9,411 bases of DNA from Nanobdellota archaeon (lineage in GTDB: Archaea; Nanobdellota; Nanobdellia; Woesearchaeales; B3-WOES): assembly GCA_023131705.1 (NCBI GenBank), contig JAGLZG010000090.1, forward strand, positions 1 to 9,411, written 5' to 3'. How positions within the stretch are numbered: position 1 is the stretch's first letter; each line of letters opens with the position of its first letter. Of this stretch, positions 1 through 5,960 are shown in pieces. Position numbers and translations under genes: made by a program. The notes under the pieces are model-generated. The model saw only the letters and a program-made list of their open reading frames with translations. It ran no database searches and was not told the origin of the DNA.

Positions 1-1061
1 ATAATCACTTGTGTTTTTGTTGGTTTTATTCTCAGGTTTTTTCTATTAATCTTTATGAGCATATTTTTCTCTGTTGTCCTTATGACCACATTATCAGCTA
101 TTATTTCATTTGGCCTTATCTTCACTTCTGTAACAAGTTCGCTGATATCCTCTGTTTTAATCTCATCTTTGCTTTTTATTAGTCCCTCTATCAGTTTGTC
201 TATCTCAGTTCTTAATCCTTTGAGTTCTTTTATTTGCTGTTCTGTATTTGTTTCTTCCATTATGTTGCTGATCTTTAGCTTATAGTAATCTGTTATTTCC
301 CTTCCAGAGACTGCTATTACAGGTTTTGCTATGGCAATAGGCTTTACTGCACCAACTCTTACTGCAGAAACTACACCACTTGTACTGGTTTCACATTCTA
401 CTCTGATTTTCTTAATTCCTTCTTCAAGTTCTTCTAATATTTTCTTAATCTCTTCCTTCCCCATGCTGTAACCTTTATTTTTAAGTTCCTCATCAGATAA
501 AGAGTATAAAATATCATAATGTTTTTTCTTTTCTATCCAGTCATTTAGCTCTGAGCATTTATCCAAGTAGACTGGTCTGACTTCAATTGATGTAACTCTT
601 GTTGGAATTGCTTTAACTATTCTTTCTGACACTGCCTGAACTGTCTGGGTTGGAGACTGTTCACATTCTTCCCTGTCTTTTCTTATTTCCTCTTTTATTG
701 TACGGATTTTCTCCATTATTCCTTTTATTGATTGTTTATCATTGCTTTCTTCGGCTTTTTTAAGCATAACCACTAATCTGTCTAGTTCTCCCATCAGTTC
801 AGCATTAACAACACACATCCGTGTAGGTGAAACTGCACTGCCGGCACCGCCAGATATTGCAACATCTTCTTCAATAGTTACTAAACCTATACCTCCACCA
901 GCCGCATTTGAAGGTGAAACAACAGTTATCAATGATCCTGCAACACCACCCCCTCCGCCAGATACACTAACCTTCTCTTCAGTAAGACTGTCCTGAGCAA
1001 ATACAGAAGACACTCCAAACATTAAAACCATCAGAACCAGAATAGCACATAATCTTTTCAT
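1..1061 (-). CDS. Secreted repeat-containing helical protein, C-terminus cut by window edge
   Basis: The frame stays open from the ATG at 1061 to the left edge, giving 353 codons and no stop, so the C-terminus is missing. The N-terminus is a good signal peptide: K2-R3, a hydrophobic stretch at about 4-20, and a V-F-A site predicting cleavage after A22. Next come glycine-rich patches (about 34-43, 55-59, 70-74). Two charged helical modules follow, each opened and closed by a cysteine (C83-C133 and C169-C223) and each ending in a similar R-x-E-C-E motif. Linkers rich in V, A and P (about 135-166 and 225-254) separate the modules. A third, cysteine-free helical module spans about 258-300, and a beta-prone tail starts near 308. 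The cysteine pairs could form disulfides outside the cell. A strong Shine-Dalgarno element precedes the start. I do not recognise the family; a surface or envelope role is inference from the signal peptide. Reality of the gene is well supported; function is unknown. Confidence 0.88.
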   Translation of the reverse strand, partial: MKRLCAILVLMVLMFGVSSVFAQDSLTEEKVSVSGGGGGVAGSLITVVSPSNAAGGGIGLVTIEEDVAISGGAGSAVSPTRMCVVNAELMGELDRLVVMLKKAEESNDKQSIKGIMEKIRTIKEEIRKDREECEQSPTQTVQAVSERIVKAIPTRVTSIEVRPVYLDKCSELNDWIEKKKHYDILYSLSDEELKNKGYSMGKEEIKKILEELEEGIKKIRVECETSTSGVVSAVRVGAVKPIAIAKPVIAVSGREITDYYKLKISNIMEETNTEQQIKELKGLRTEIDKLIEGLIKSKDEIKTEDISELVTEVKIRPNEIIADNVVIRTTEKNMLIKINRKNLRIKPTKTQVI

Positions 1062-1065
1062 TTTT

Positions 1066-1072
1066 TCACCTC
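1066..1072 (-). promoter_or_regulatory. Shine-Dalgarno site of the secreted-protein gene
   Basis: On the minus strand GAGGTGA lies four bases before the ATG at 1061 and complements the 16S rRNA 3' end well. It fixes this start codon. It also implies a leadered mRNA, unlike the leaderless first genes elsewhere in the window. A T-rich TTTTTTAAA stretch near 1109-1117 could be the TATA element, but it is weak. Confidence 0.75.
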
Positions 1073-1208
1073 TTATATAAAATCATTTATAGTTATATTT
1101 CTATTAATTCTTTAAAAAACTTTCTTTTTTTGAATCTATAGATACCACATATACAGAAGTACCAGTACCTATATGGTATATGGATGTAACGTTTAGAGGG
1201 GAAGTTTC

Positions 1209-1225
1209 TTTAATTAAGAATTAAA
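1209..1225 (-). terminator. AT-rich hairpin at the regulator stop codon
   Basis: TTTAATT and AATTAAA form a perfect 7-bp inverted repeat around a 3-base loop, and the repeat overlaps the TAA of the winged-helix gene. It may help end or stabilise that transcript. With only A-T pairs the structure is weak, and it could be a chance result of base composition. Confidence 0.3.
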
Positions 1226-1490
1226 TTTTCTTTAACTTATCTAACCATTTCAGACCTTCATCTGTGATTTTAACAGTATAAGATGCTCTGCCTGATCCAC
1301 TTTCTTCAGCAGGAATATGGATTATTTTAATAAAATTCAGTTTTTCCATTGCCTTACAGTTTGCTCTTATTGATTGAGAACTTGTGTTTACTTTACGTTC
1401 TAACGCAGAAAATGAATAAACTTTGCCATTACTCAATACATCTAGCATCTTTTTTCTTATTTCATCTGTTGTTCTTTTTGTTCTTGTCAT
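1221..1490 (-). CDS. Small winged-helix DNA-binding protein
   Basis: This 89-residue basic protein reads as a single winged helix-turn-helix domain. Helix 1 (about 7-19, TTDEIRKKMLDVLS) is followed by a short 'GKVYSFSALERKV' helix and a recognition-helix candidate at about 36-50 (TSSQSIRANCKAMEKL). The wing has I-x-I strands, a flexible E-x-G-S-G-R-A turn and Y-T-V-K-I-T (about 53-76). The final helix 'DEGLKWLDKLKKI' is typical of archaeal wHTH regulators. No ligand or dimerisation domain is attached. It diverges from the zinc-ribbon gene and shares its promoter region, where two 10-bp repeats touch or flank both start regions. That layout suggests autoregulation (inference). The secreted-protein gene follows 159 bp downstream on the same strand but has its own ribosome binding site. 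The fold assignment is fairly secure; target genes are not known. Confidence 0.85.
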   Translation of the reverse strand: MTRTKRTTDEIRKKMLDVLSNGKVYSFSALERKVNTSSQSIRANCKAMEKLNFIKIIHIPAEESGSGRASYTVKITDEGLKWLDKLKKI

Positions 1491-1498
1491 TATGGTAT
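1489..1498 (+). repeat. Direct repeat copy 1, possible operator
   Basis: ATTATGGTAT, an exact 10-base copy of the element at 1544-1553, overlaps the start codon of the winged-helix gene. The copies lie 55 bp apart, near five helical turns, on either side of the shared TATA element. An operator for the adjacent regulator is inference. Confidence 0.4.
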
Positions 1499-1520
1499 TT
1501 GCTACAATATTATCGAAAGC

Positions 1521-1530
1521 TTTATATATA
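1521..1530. promoter_or_regulatory. Near-palindromic TATA box between divergent genes
   Basis: TTTATATATA (1521-1530), set within CTTTATATATAAG, reads as an archaeal box A on both strands. On the plus strand it is preceded by GAAAGC, a plausible BRE, and predicts initiation near 1550-1554. On the minus strand it predicts initiation near 1500, about 10 nt before the winged-helix ATG. One box may therefore serve both genes. Direction usage cannot be proved from sequence. Confidence 0.6.
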
Positions 1531-1543
1531 AGTATCCAATAAT

Positions 1544-1553
1544 ATTATGGTAT
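1544..1553 (+). repeat. Direct repeat copy 2, possible operator
   Basis: This is the second exact copy of ATTATGGTAT, placed at the predicted transcription start of the zinc-ribbon gene. Binding here would block initiation. The 8-base core TATGGTAT recurs at 1172-1179 upstream of the secreted-protein gene. Confidence 0.4.
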
Positions 1554-1567
1554 ATACTATAATAAAG

Positions 1568-1825
1568 ATGGATAAGAGAGAAAGAGCCAAGTTAGAGGAT
1601 ATTTACAGGGATTGTCTTAGTTTAGAGAGAAGAAAGGATTTGACTGAATATGGGGCAGGAATGGGTTTGATGTGCATTATTTTATTGAAGAAGAAAAGAA
1701 AGCTGTTTAAAGTGCATGAAATAAAGAAGATTAGATGCAGCGATTGTAAGAAAACCTATCCAATTCATAATGAGGAGAGATGTGTTTTTTGTGATTCTAA
1801 GAATTTGGAGATTTCAAGGAAATAA
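1568..1825 (+). CDS. Small zinc-ribbon protein of unknown function
   Basis: From the ATG at 1568 this is an 85-residue basic protein. Its N-terminal half (about 1-45) is highly charged and helical with one short hydrophobic patch (GAGMGLMCIILL, about 30-41). The C-terminal half carries C57-x2-C60 and C72-x2-C75, the four ligands of a zinc ribbon. The frame opens earlier, at 1547, giving seven more residues (MVYTIIK). The TATA box at 1521-1530 predicts initiation near 1550-1554, downstream of that first ATG, so I prefer 1568 with a short leader. No clear Shine-Dalgarno site is visible for either start. The gene diverges from the winged-helix regulator and probably shares its promoter element. 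I do not recognise a specific family. A nucleic-acid-binding or protein-protein role is possible for such ribbons, but that is inference. Confidence 0.72.
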   Translation: MDKRERAKLEDIYRDCLSLERRKDLTEYGAGMGLMCIILLKKKRKLFKVHEIKKIRCSDCKKTYPIHNEERCVFCDSKNLEISRK

Positions 1826-1860
1826 TATTTAGATTTAACATCGGAATTCCTGTTAAGTTC

Positions 1861-1886
1861 TTTTCCCATGATTTATTATGGGAAAA
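1861..1886 (+). terminator. Perfect 9-bp hairpin downstream of the zinc-ribbon gene
   Basis: TTTTCCCAT (1861-1869) and ATGGGAAAA (1878-1886) are perfect inverted copies around an 8-base loop, 36 bases after the zinc-ribbon stop. Intrinsic hairpin terminators are not the archaeal norm and the trailing T run is short, so this may be an RNA-stability or other structural element rather than a true terminator. Confidence 0.45.
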
Positions 1887-1923
1887 TTTCGTCCGAAAAG
1901 TAAAATTTGAGTTCCCAATAAAT

Positions 1924-1954
1924 CGAGCGAAGCGAGTCTATATGTCCGAAGGAC
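1924..1954. other. Two GAA-triloop mini-hairpins in intergenic DNA
   Basis: CGAGCGAAGCGAG (1924-1936) contains GCGAAGC (1927-1933), known as an unusually stable mini-hairpin in single-stranded DNA. GTCCGAAGGAC (1944-1954) is a second 4-bp stem with the same GAA loop. Both sit in the G+C-richer part of the gap between the zinc-ribbon gene and the nuclease-like gene. A second GCGAAGC lies at 3995-4001, on the other side of the ATPase-nuclease pair. Function is unknown. Confidence 0.4.
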
Positions 1955-2013
1955 TAGGGGGTTCCGTTCTTTCCAGTTTTACATTAAGAACAAGTATATT
2001 ACTAGGATTTCAG

Positions 2014-2577
2014 TTATATAAATTTATCTATGTGAAATTGCTGTTTGTCTCTGCAAACAATAACATTGAAGCATAACTTATGATTATCTATAGTAATCTC
2101 TTTGTATTGTATATTGTTGTTCCTATGAATCCCATTTTTAGTAAGCCTAGCTTTAGGATAATCTGTACATAATAGTATTTGCCTAATCTTTCCAGCACCT
2201 ACTTTTTTTTTCATTTTTACAATTTCAAATAGTGCTTCGACTATTACTTTAGAGATCGCTAATTGGTAAAAGTATTTTTTTGCTTTTGGATTATCTGATT
2301 TTAATTCACATAGAGTTGCACATAATTTGTTATTTTTCATATAAAAGATAGCATAATCACAGGTTTTGTTTACGTCTATCTCAGATTTATTTAATATCTG
2401 GATGGTCTTTTCACAATCGATTTTAAATAAAAAAATATCACCCTTAACACCAATAATCTCGATTTTCTTTAGTTTAGAATTACCATCTAATTCCTTTAAT
2501 ACAAATTTAGAGCAATCATTTCCACATCCACACTTTCTGTTAGGGCATAAAATATTCTGCAGGTAAGAAAACGCCAT
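2014..2577 (-). CDS. Putative PD-(D/E)XK-like nuclease, partner of the upstream ATPase
   Basis: This 187-residue protein has no family I can name. Its centre matches a PD-(D/E)XK nuclease core: a beta strand with D74 (TCDYAIFY), then strand 'CATLCELKS' giving E91-x-K93, followed by a helix with Q105 (FYQLAISK). The D-(16)-ExK-(11)-Q pattern is typical of the fold. The N-terminus has a compact cysteine cluster, C11-x4-C16-x-C18-x3-C22, that could bind zinc or an Fe-S cluster. No membrane segment is seen. The ATG at 2577 begins one base after the ATPase stop and has GAAGGG just upstream. A GTG at 2589 would add four residues and overlap the ATPase gene, but it lacks a comparable ribosome site. 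Tight coupling implies co-expression and joint function, with this protein supplying catalysis that the ATPase lacks. Nuclease activity is inference from motifs. Confidence 0.8.
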   Translation of the reverse strand: MAFSYLQNILCPNRKCGCGNDCSKFVLKELDGNSKLKKIEIIGVKGDIFLFKIDCEKTIQILNKSEIDVNKTCDYAIFYMKNNKLCATLCELKSDNPKAKKYFYQLAISKVIVEALFEIVKMKKKVGAGKIRQILLCTDYPKARLTKNGIHRNNNIQYKEITIDNHKLCFNVIVCRDKQQFHIDKFI

Positions 2578-2578
2578 T

Positions 2579-3955
2579 TTACCCTTCACTTTCTATAGAG
2601 TCAACTAATAATGAACTTTTATTGTTTAATTTGCATATAAAACTATCCAATTTTTCGTATTTGATTCCATATTTATCTATTTCGACTTTATCCATTGTAT
2701 GATTTCCATTAACATATACAGAAATCTTATTTTTGTCCAAGATATCAAAATCTGAGTACTTATGTTTGTTCATAAATTCCTTTTTTCCATTAAATTTATG
2801 AGATAACATTATGCAATTGTTTATTTCTTTTAGGATGTAATCACTATGAGTGGTAATTAATATGTGGATACCTGAATTAATCAATCTTATGATTAATTGT
2901 GCCATGGAAACTTGTAAATCAGGGTGGAGATTTAATTCAGGTTCGTCAATGATTAATAAATCTCCTTTTGATGCAATATGTCTTACATAGGTGTCAAATA
3001 ATACCAACGCTTTAACTGAAGAAGAGGCCATATGAATTGGCATTGTAACTTTTTTTCGTCCAACTCTCTGAGAATAGAAAAGTTCATCATCTACTATTTT
3101 AAATTCCCCTTGGACTATTTCTTTAAGTTTGTTACTAAGATAAGTCCTAGATTCTTCTTCTTTTAATAATTGGCTTTTTTTCTTTTTGATATCAGATAAA
3201 TTCCTGATAGTTTCAATATTATTTTGTATTGTTTGAGGATATTGGGCAGAGAACTTTTCTAAAAAATCAAAGGGACTAAATTTTTTCTTATCTTTTCCGT
3301 ATTTTGTAAGATAATCCAACATACGATTTTTTGTAAAATCCAATTCTTTATAAAATAATGATACACCAGTTCTTTCTGAACTAATCACCTGGGTGTTGGG
3401 AATGACACCATCTAATAGACATCTAGCTAGAAAATTATCAATAGCACCTCTTACTATAAATTCAGGATATCTTCTCGATTTTCGATTTAATGTAATTTCA
3501 ATTATGGATGAATTCTCTGGTTTAACGATTTTAACAATCTCATTTTTTTCAAGCAAACTTCTTGTCTCTTTTTTATGTTGATAATCAAATTTTATATTCT
3601 TTATATCAAGTTCAAGTTTGGAATCCCTAAAAAAATCTTCATCTGTTGCAAAGAATTTGTGCAAAATCTCAGAATATCCTTTACATCCTTCTTTAAGACT
3701 TTCTTGAACTTTGGATTCATATTGTTTTAAGTCAAGTCTCAAAAAACCGTCTGTTTTTAGTTTTTTTATTTCACCATTATTACTAATAAATGAAAGGTTG
3801 GAAAGCATAGATTTCATGAACCCATAAATTCCATAATTAATATAAGTTTTACCTACATTATTTTTTCCACAGATAATTGTCAGATTTGATAAGTTTATAG
3901 ATCCACGTTCAATATATCCGAAGTTTTTAAAGTGAAAGGTTAGTTGATTCTTCAT
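2579..3955 (-). CDS. OLD/AAA15-like ABC-type ATPase
   Basis: This 458-residue ATPase has the full set of ABC/SMC-type motifs. Walker A is GKNNVGKT (30-37), following the usual N-terminal 'F-x-N-F-G-x-I-x-x-G' strand. An 'ISSERTG' segment (191-197) is seen in AAA15-like ATPases. A helical, charged region (about 245-280) precedes a signature-like ASSSVKAL (310-317). Walker B is LLIIDEPELNLHP (333-345; D337, E338), and the H-loop is TTHSD (368-372). The C-terminal ~85 residues are short and show no Toprim nuclease motifs, unlike full OLD proteins and GajA. The partner gene starts one base after the stop and has nuclease-like motifs, an organisation typical of two-gene defence systems. The ATG at 3955 lies about 29 nt from a consensus TATA box, suggesting a near-leaderless mRNA. 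DNA or effector sensing is inference; ATP binding is well supported. Confidence 0.92.
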   Translation of the reverse strand: MKNQLTFHFKNFGYIERGSINLSNLTIICGKNNVGKTYINYGIYGFMKSMLSNLSFISNNGEIKKLKTDGFLRLDLKQYESKVQESLKEGCKGYSEILHKFFATDEDFFRDSKLELDIKNIKFDYQHKKETRSLLEKNEIVKIVKPENSSIIEITLNRKSRRYPEFIVRGAIDNFLARCLLDGVIPNTQVISSERTGVSLFYKELDFTKNRMLDYLTKYGKDKKKFSPFDFLEKFSAQYPQTIQNNIETIRNLSDIKKKKSQLLKEEESRTYLSNKLKEIVQGEFKIVDDELFYSQRVGRKKVTMPIHMASSSVKALVLFDTYVRHIASKGDLLIIDEPELNLHPDLQVSMAQLIIRLINSGIHILITTHSDYILKEINNCIMLSHKFNGKKEFMNKHKYSDFDILDKNKISVYVNGNHTMDKVEIDKYGIKYEKLDSFICKLNNKSSLLVDSIESEG

Positions 3956-3980
3956 TTATTGAACAGAATAGTTAATGTCA

Positions 3981-3988
3981 TATATAAA
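3981..3988 (-). promoter_or_regulatory. TATA box of the ATPase-nuclease operon
   Basis: TTTATATA on the minus strand, preceded by CGCAAAAGA as a BRE candidate. The box centre is 29-30 nt from the ATG at 3955, so the leader would be zero to a few bases. The operon therefore has its own promoter rather than depending on the upstream peptidase operon. Confidence 0.7.
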
Positions 3989-3994
3989 TCTTTT

Positions 3995-4129
3995 GCGAAG
4001 CACGAACTCCTCCCTCGCTTTTTAAAAAAATATTTGGCGTTAGCTGTTTAATCTTATTAAACGAAGTATTTTTTCTCTCGTGCCTCTTTGTCGTCGTAAA
4101 AAATAACTGATTGGAGGGGTTCAGCGAAC
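3995..4129. repeat. Nested inverted repeats in the peptidase-ATPase gap
   Basis: Three compatible arm pairs nest inside one another: GAACTCCTCC (4004-4013) with GGAGGGGTTC (4113-4122, one T-G wobble); AAAAAATA (4025-4032) with TATTTTTT (4067-4074); and GTTTAAT (4046-4052) with ATTAAAC (4056-4062) around a CTT loop. GCACGA (4000-4005) and TCGTGC (4078-4083) offer an alternative pairing. The mini-hairpins GCGAAGC (3995-4001) and GTTC-AGC-GAAC (4119-4129) lie at the ends. The segment could be the 3' untranslated region of the peptidase operon, a structured RNA, or an old mobile-element remnant. I cannot decide between these. Confidence 0.45.
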
Positions 4130-4175
4130 AAATGTGTAACTACTATTAACCAAACATTTATCTCAATTATCAATT

Positions 4176-5960
4176 CTAAACCCCAAACTTCCCCTTCTTT
4201 ATTATCCAGTGTATCTTATTCTTGGAATCAATACCATAGACATCCATCTTTTGCCTTGGGGAATTGATGACCATATCCCAATGATACATTGTTTTCCTGT
4301 CAGGATCAAAACCCATCCCCATTGCTACATGCATCATCTTGGCTATCTTCTCATTCACAATAAGATAATCGCATAATTTAGCCTTGGGATTCAGATTGAC
4401 AGCAAATTCACCTATGTAATTAAAACATTTCTTATACATCCTGGTGATAGAAGCAGGCAAGGCCTTGCTTTTCTCAATATTTCTTATTTTCTCTTTGACA
4501 TCAGCTTTTGTTTCTTTCATCTTGTCAATTATCTTTTTAGGTCCTGAAATGACCTTATATTCATAATTTTCAACTTTTATGACTAAAGGATTTTTAGAAT
4601 CTATCCTATGGCTTTGGTCAATGCTTACAACAACATCCCCGACAATCAAACCCTCAACCTTTTCTGGCGTTACAAATGCCTCTCCAGAAGGAAAATTAGC
4701 ATACAGGCCGCATTTTATTCCTGTTTCCCTGAAATATTCCTCATCATACTTTTTAGTGACATCAGAATCAGAAGCAATAAACCACCTTCTTATGGTTTTA
4801 TCCTCATTTACCAGATAAACTGTAAAATCTGTTTTTAACCCGTCAATCTCTTCCCCGATAACCCTTATCTTATCGCATTTGTCCAGGATTGATTTTATTT
4901 TGGAGCTTCTTTTCCTTATTTTTTCATAATCAACATCGCATGTCTGTATAAAAATATCCAGGGGCAGTGTTTCTGTCATTGCATACCTCATGATAGGATC
5001 TCTTTTTTCAAATTTTGTCTGTGCCTCATACCTGTCCTTTAGCATCATCTGTCCCGGAGAAGTCCATCTTGTTTTTTTGTCTAAAGTAGGATAACCAACA
5101 TTCTCTCCAAAAAACATTTTCCCTGTATAGCCTTTTCCATGTATGCCAAAACCGGCATCATTGAATTCTAATTTTTTAGCCCCTATAATTCCTGATAACA
5201 CTTTGAATTTTTTGAAAACATCCTCATCAACTTCCCTGTCAAGCTCACACCCCACTAAGGTTGAAATTAGATCAACAGTCCTTACAGAATTTGCCAGTAT
5301 GGAAAACTTGCTTGTTGAAGCCCCCAATCCAACATTTGCCTTTAATCTTTTTGCTTCAACAGCCATTGCAAAGGCAATGCTGTAACTGTCAAGATAATCC
5401 TCCAATGGAAGCTCAAGATGCTCCTTTTTTGGGATTAGCTCAAAACTTATTCCTAATCTTTCATTTTTTTTAATATCAAAACCCTGTTTTAATAAGGTCT
5501 TTGCAGTTCCAATTAATTCCCCCCACCTGTATCTCTTGTGCCATTTGTTATTATATTCTAATTCAAGCGTCCCTGTAAAGCCATGCTCATTAGAATAAAG
5601 GATTATTTCAGGTTTCTTAAAAATATTCTTAAAAACCTTTGAATTTGTCCTTCTATTGACAGAATTTATAAAATCCCTGAGTGCCTTTGTTTTGTCTGTC
5701 TTTAATTTTTTTATTAGATCGCCATACACATGCCATACCTTCTTTAAAATCAAATAATTCTGGGATTTCCCATCCCCTACAATAACATGCATCTCTCCAT
5801 CAAGGTTATGGACTGCCCTGCTTAAGGGCGCCAAAGAAAAAAATGCCTTTTTATTCTTTAGATCACATACTATAAAAACAAGTTTGCCTTCTATCTTCCC
5901 TTTTAGTTTTTTTTCATAATTATCAACAGCACTGTCAAACTTCCTGTCGCTATACTTCAT
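4176..5960 (-). CDS. M29-family metallo-aminopeptidase with long N-terminal extension
   Basis: The C-terminal part carries the metal-site motifs of family M29 (AmpT/AmpS/PepS-like aminopeptidases, clan MQ): NFPSGEAF with E427, IGEFAVNLNP with E518, KMMHVAMGMG with H544, and YHWDMV with H560 and D562. All expected ligands are present, so it should be an active two-metal enzyme removing N-terminal residues from peptides. At 594 residues it is well beyond the usual ~370-410 of the family. The excess lies before the first ligand, as an N-terminal region of very roughly 180 residues that I do not recognise, plus a charged helical insert at about 475-500. No signal peptide is present, so it is cytoplasmic. 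Its ATG overlaps the M24 stop by four bases (ATGA), with AGGAGT 11 bases upstream (5971-5976), so the two are translated from one mRNA. Specificity cannot be read from sequence. Confidence 0.87.
   Translation of the reverse strand: MKYSDRKFDSAVDNYEKKLKGKIEGKLVFIVCDLKNKKAFFSLAPLSRAVHNLDGEMHVIVGDGKSQNYLILKKVWHVYGDLIKKLKTDKTKALRDFINSVNRRTNSKVFKNIFKKPEIILYSNEHGFTGTLELEYNNKWHKRYRWGELIGTAKTLLKQGFDIKKNERLGISFELIPKKEHLELPLEDYLDSYSIAFAMAVEAKRLKANVGLGASTSKFSILANSVRTVDLISTLVGCELDREVDEDVFKKFKVLSGIIGAKKLEFNDAGFGIHGKGYTGKMFFGENVGYPTLDKKTRWTSPGQMMLKDRYEAQTKFEKRDPIMRYAMTETLPLDIFIQTCDVDYEKIRKRSSKIKSILDKCDKIRVIGEEIDGLKTDFTVYLVNEDKTIRRWFIASDSDVTKKYDEEYFRETGIKCGLYANFPSGEAFVTPEKVEGLIVGDVVVSIDQSHRIDSKNPLVIKVENYEYKVISGPKKIIDKMKETKADVKEKIRNIEKSKALPASITRMYKKCFNYIGEFAVNLNPKAKLCDYLIVNEKIAKMMHVAMGMGFDPDRKTMYHWDMVINSPRQKMDVYGIDSKNKIHWIIKKGKFGV

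Noticed and set aside
55..996. Open plus-strand frames at 55-285 and 742-996, rich in S, I and P
   Set aside because: They are antisense to the long signal-peptide-bearing minus-strand gene that runs through 1-1061, have low-complexity composition and no promoter or ribosome site.
1843..1850. GGAATTCC palindrome
   Set aside because: It is a lone 8-base palindrome with no recurring partner in the window and no link to a start site; taken as chance.
2579..3955. Assignment of the ATPase as a full OLD nuclease, Gabija GajA or PARIS AriA
   Set aside because: No Toprim domain follows the ATPase core, and the partner shows ExK-type rather than Toprim motifs, so naming a known system would overreach.
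4050..4062. Exact 13-base match AATCTTATTAAAC between 4050-4062 and 7044-7056
   Set aside because: It is almost all A and T in an AT-rich genome. One copy is part of a hairpin and the other part of a promoter gap, so chance is the simplest reading.
4113..4133. Possible tRNA T-arm from the GGTTC string
   Set aside because: There is no matching T-loop consensus, acceptor stem or anticodon arm; the string fits a short GTTC-AGC-GAAC hairpin instead.
4579..4838. Two overlapping plus-strand frames inside the M29 gene
   Set aside because: The M29 gene carries intact catalytic motifs on the minus strand across this region; the plus-strand frames show no recognisable domain or initiation signal.
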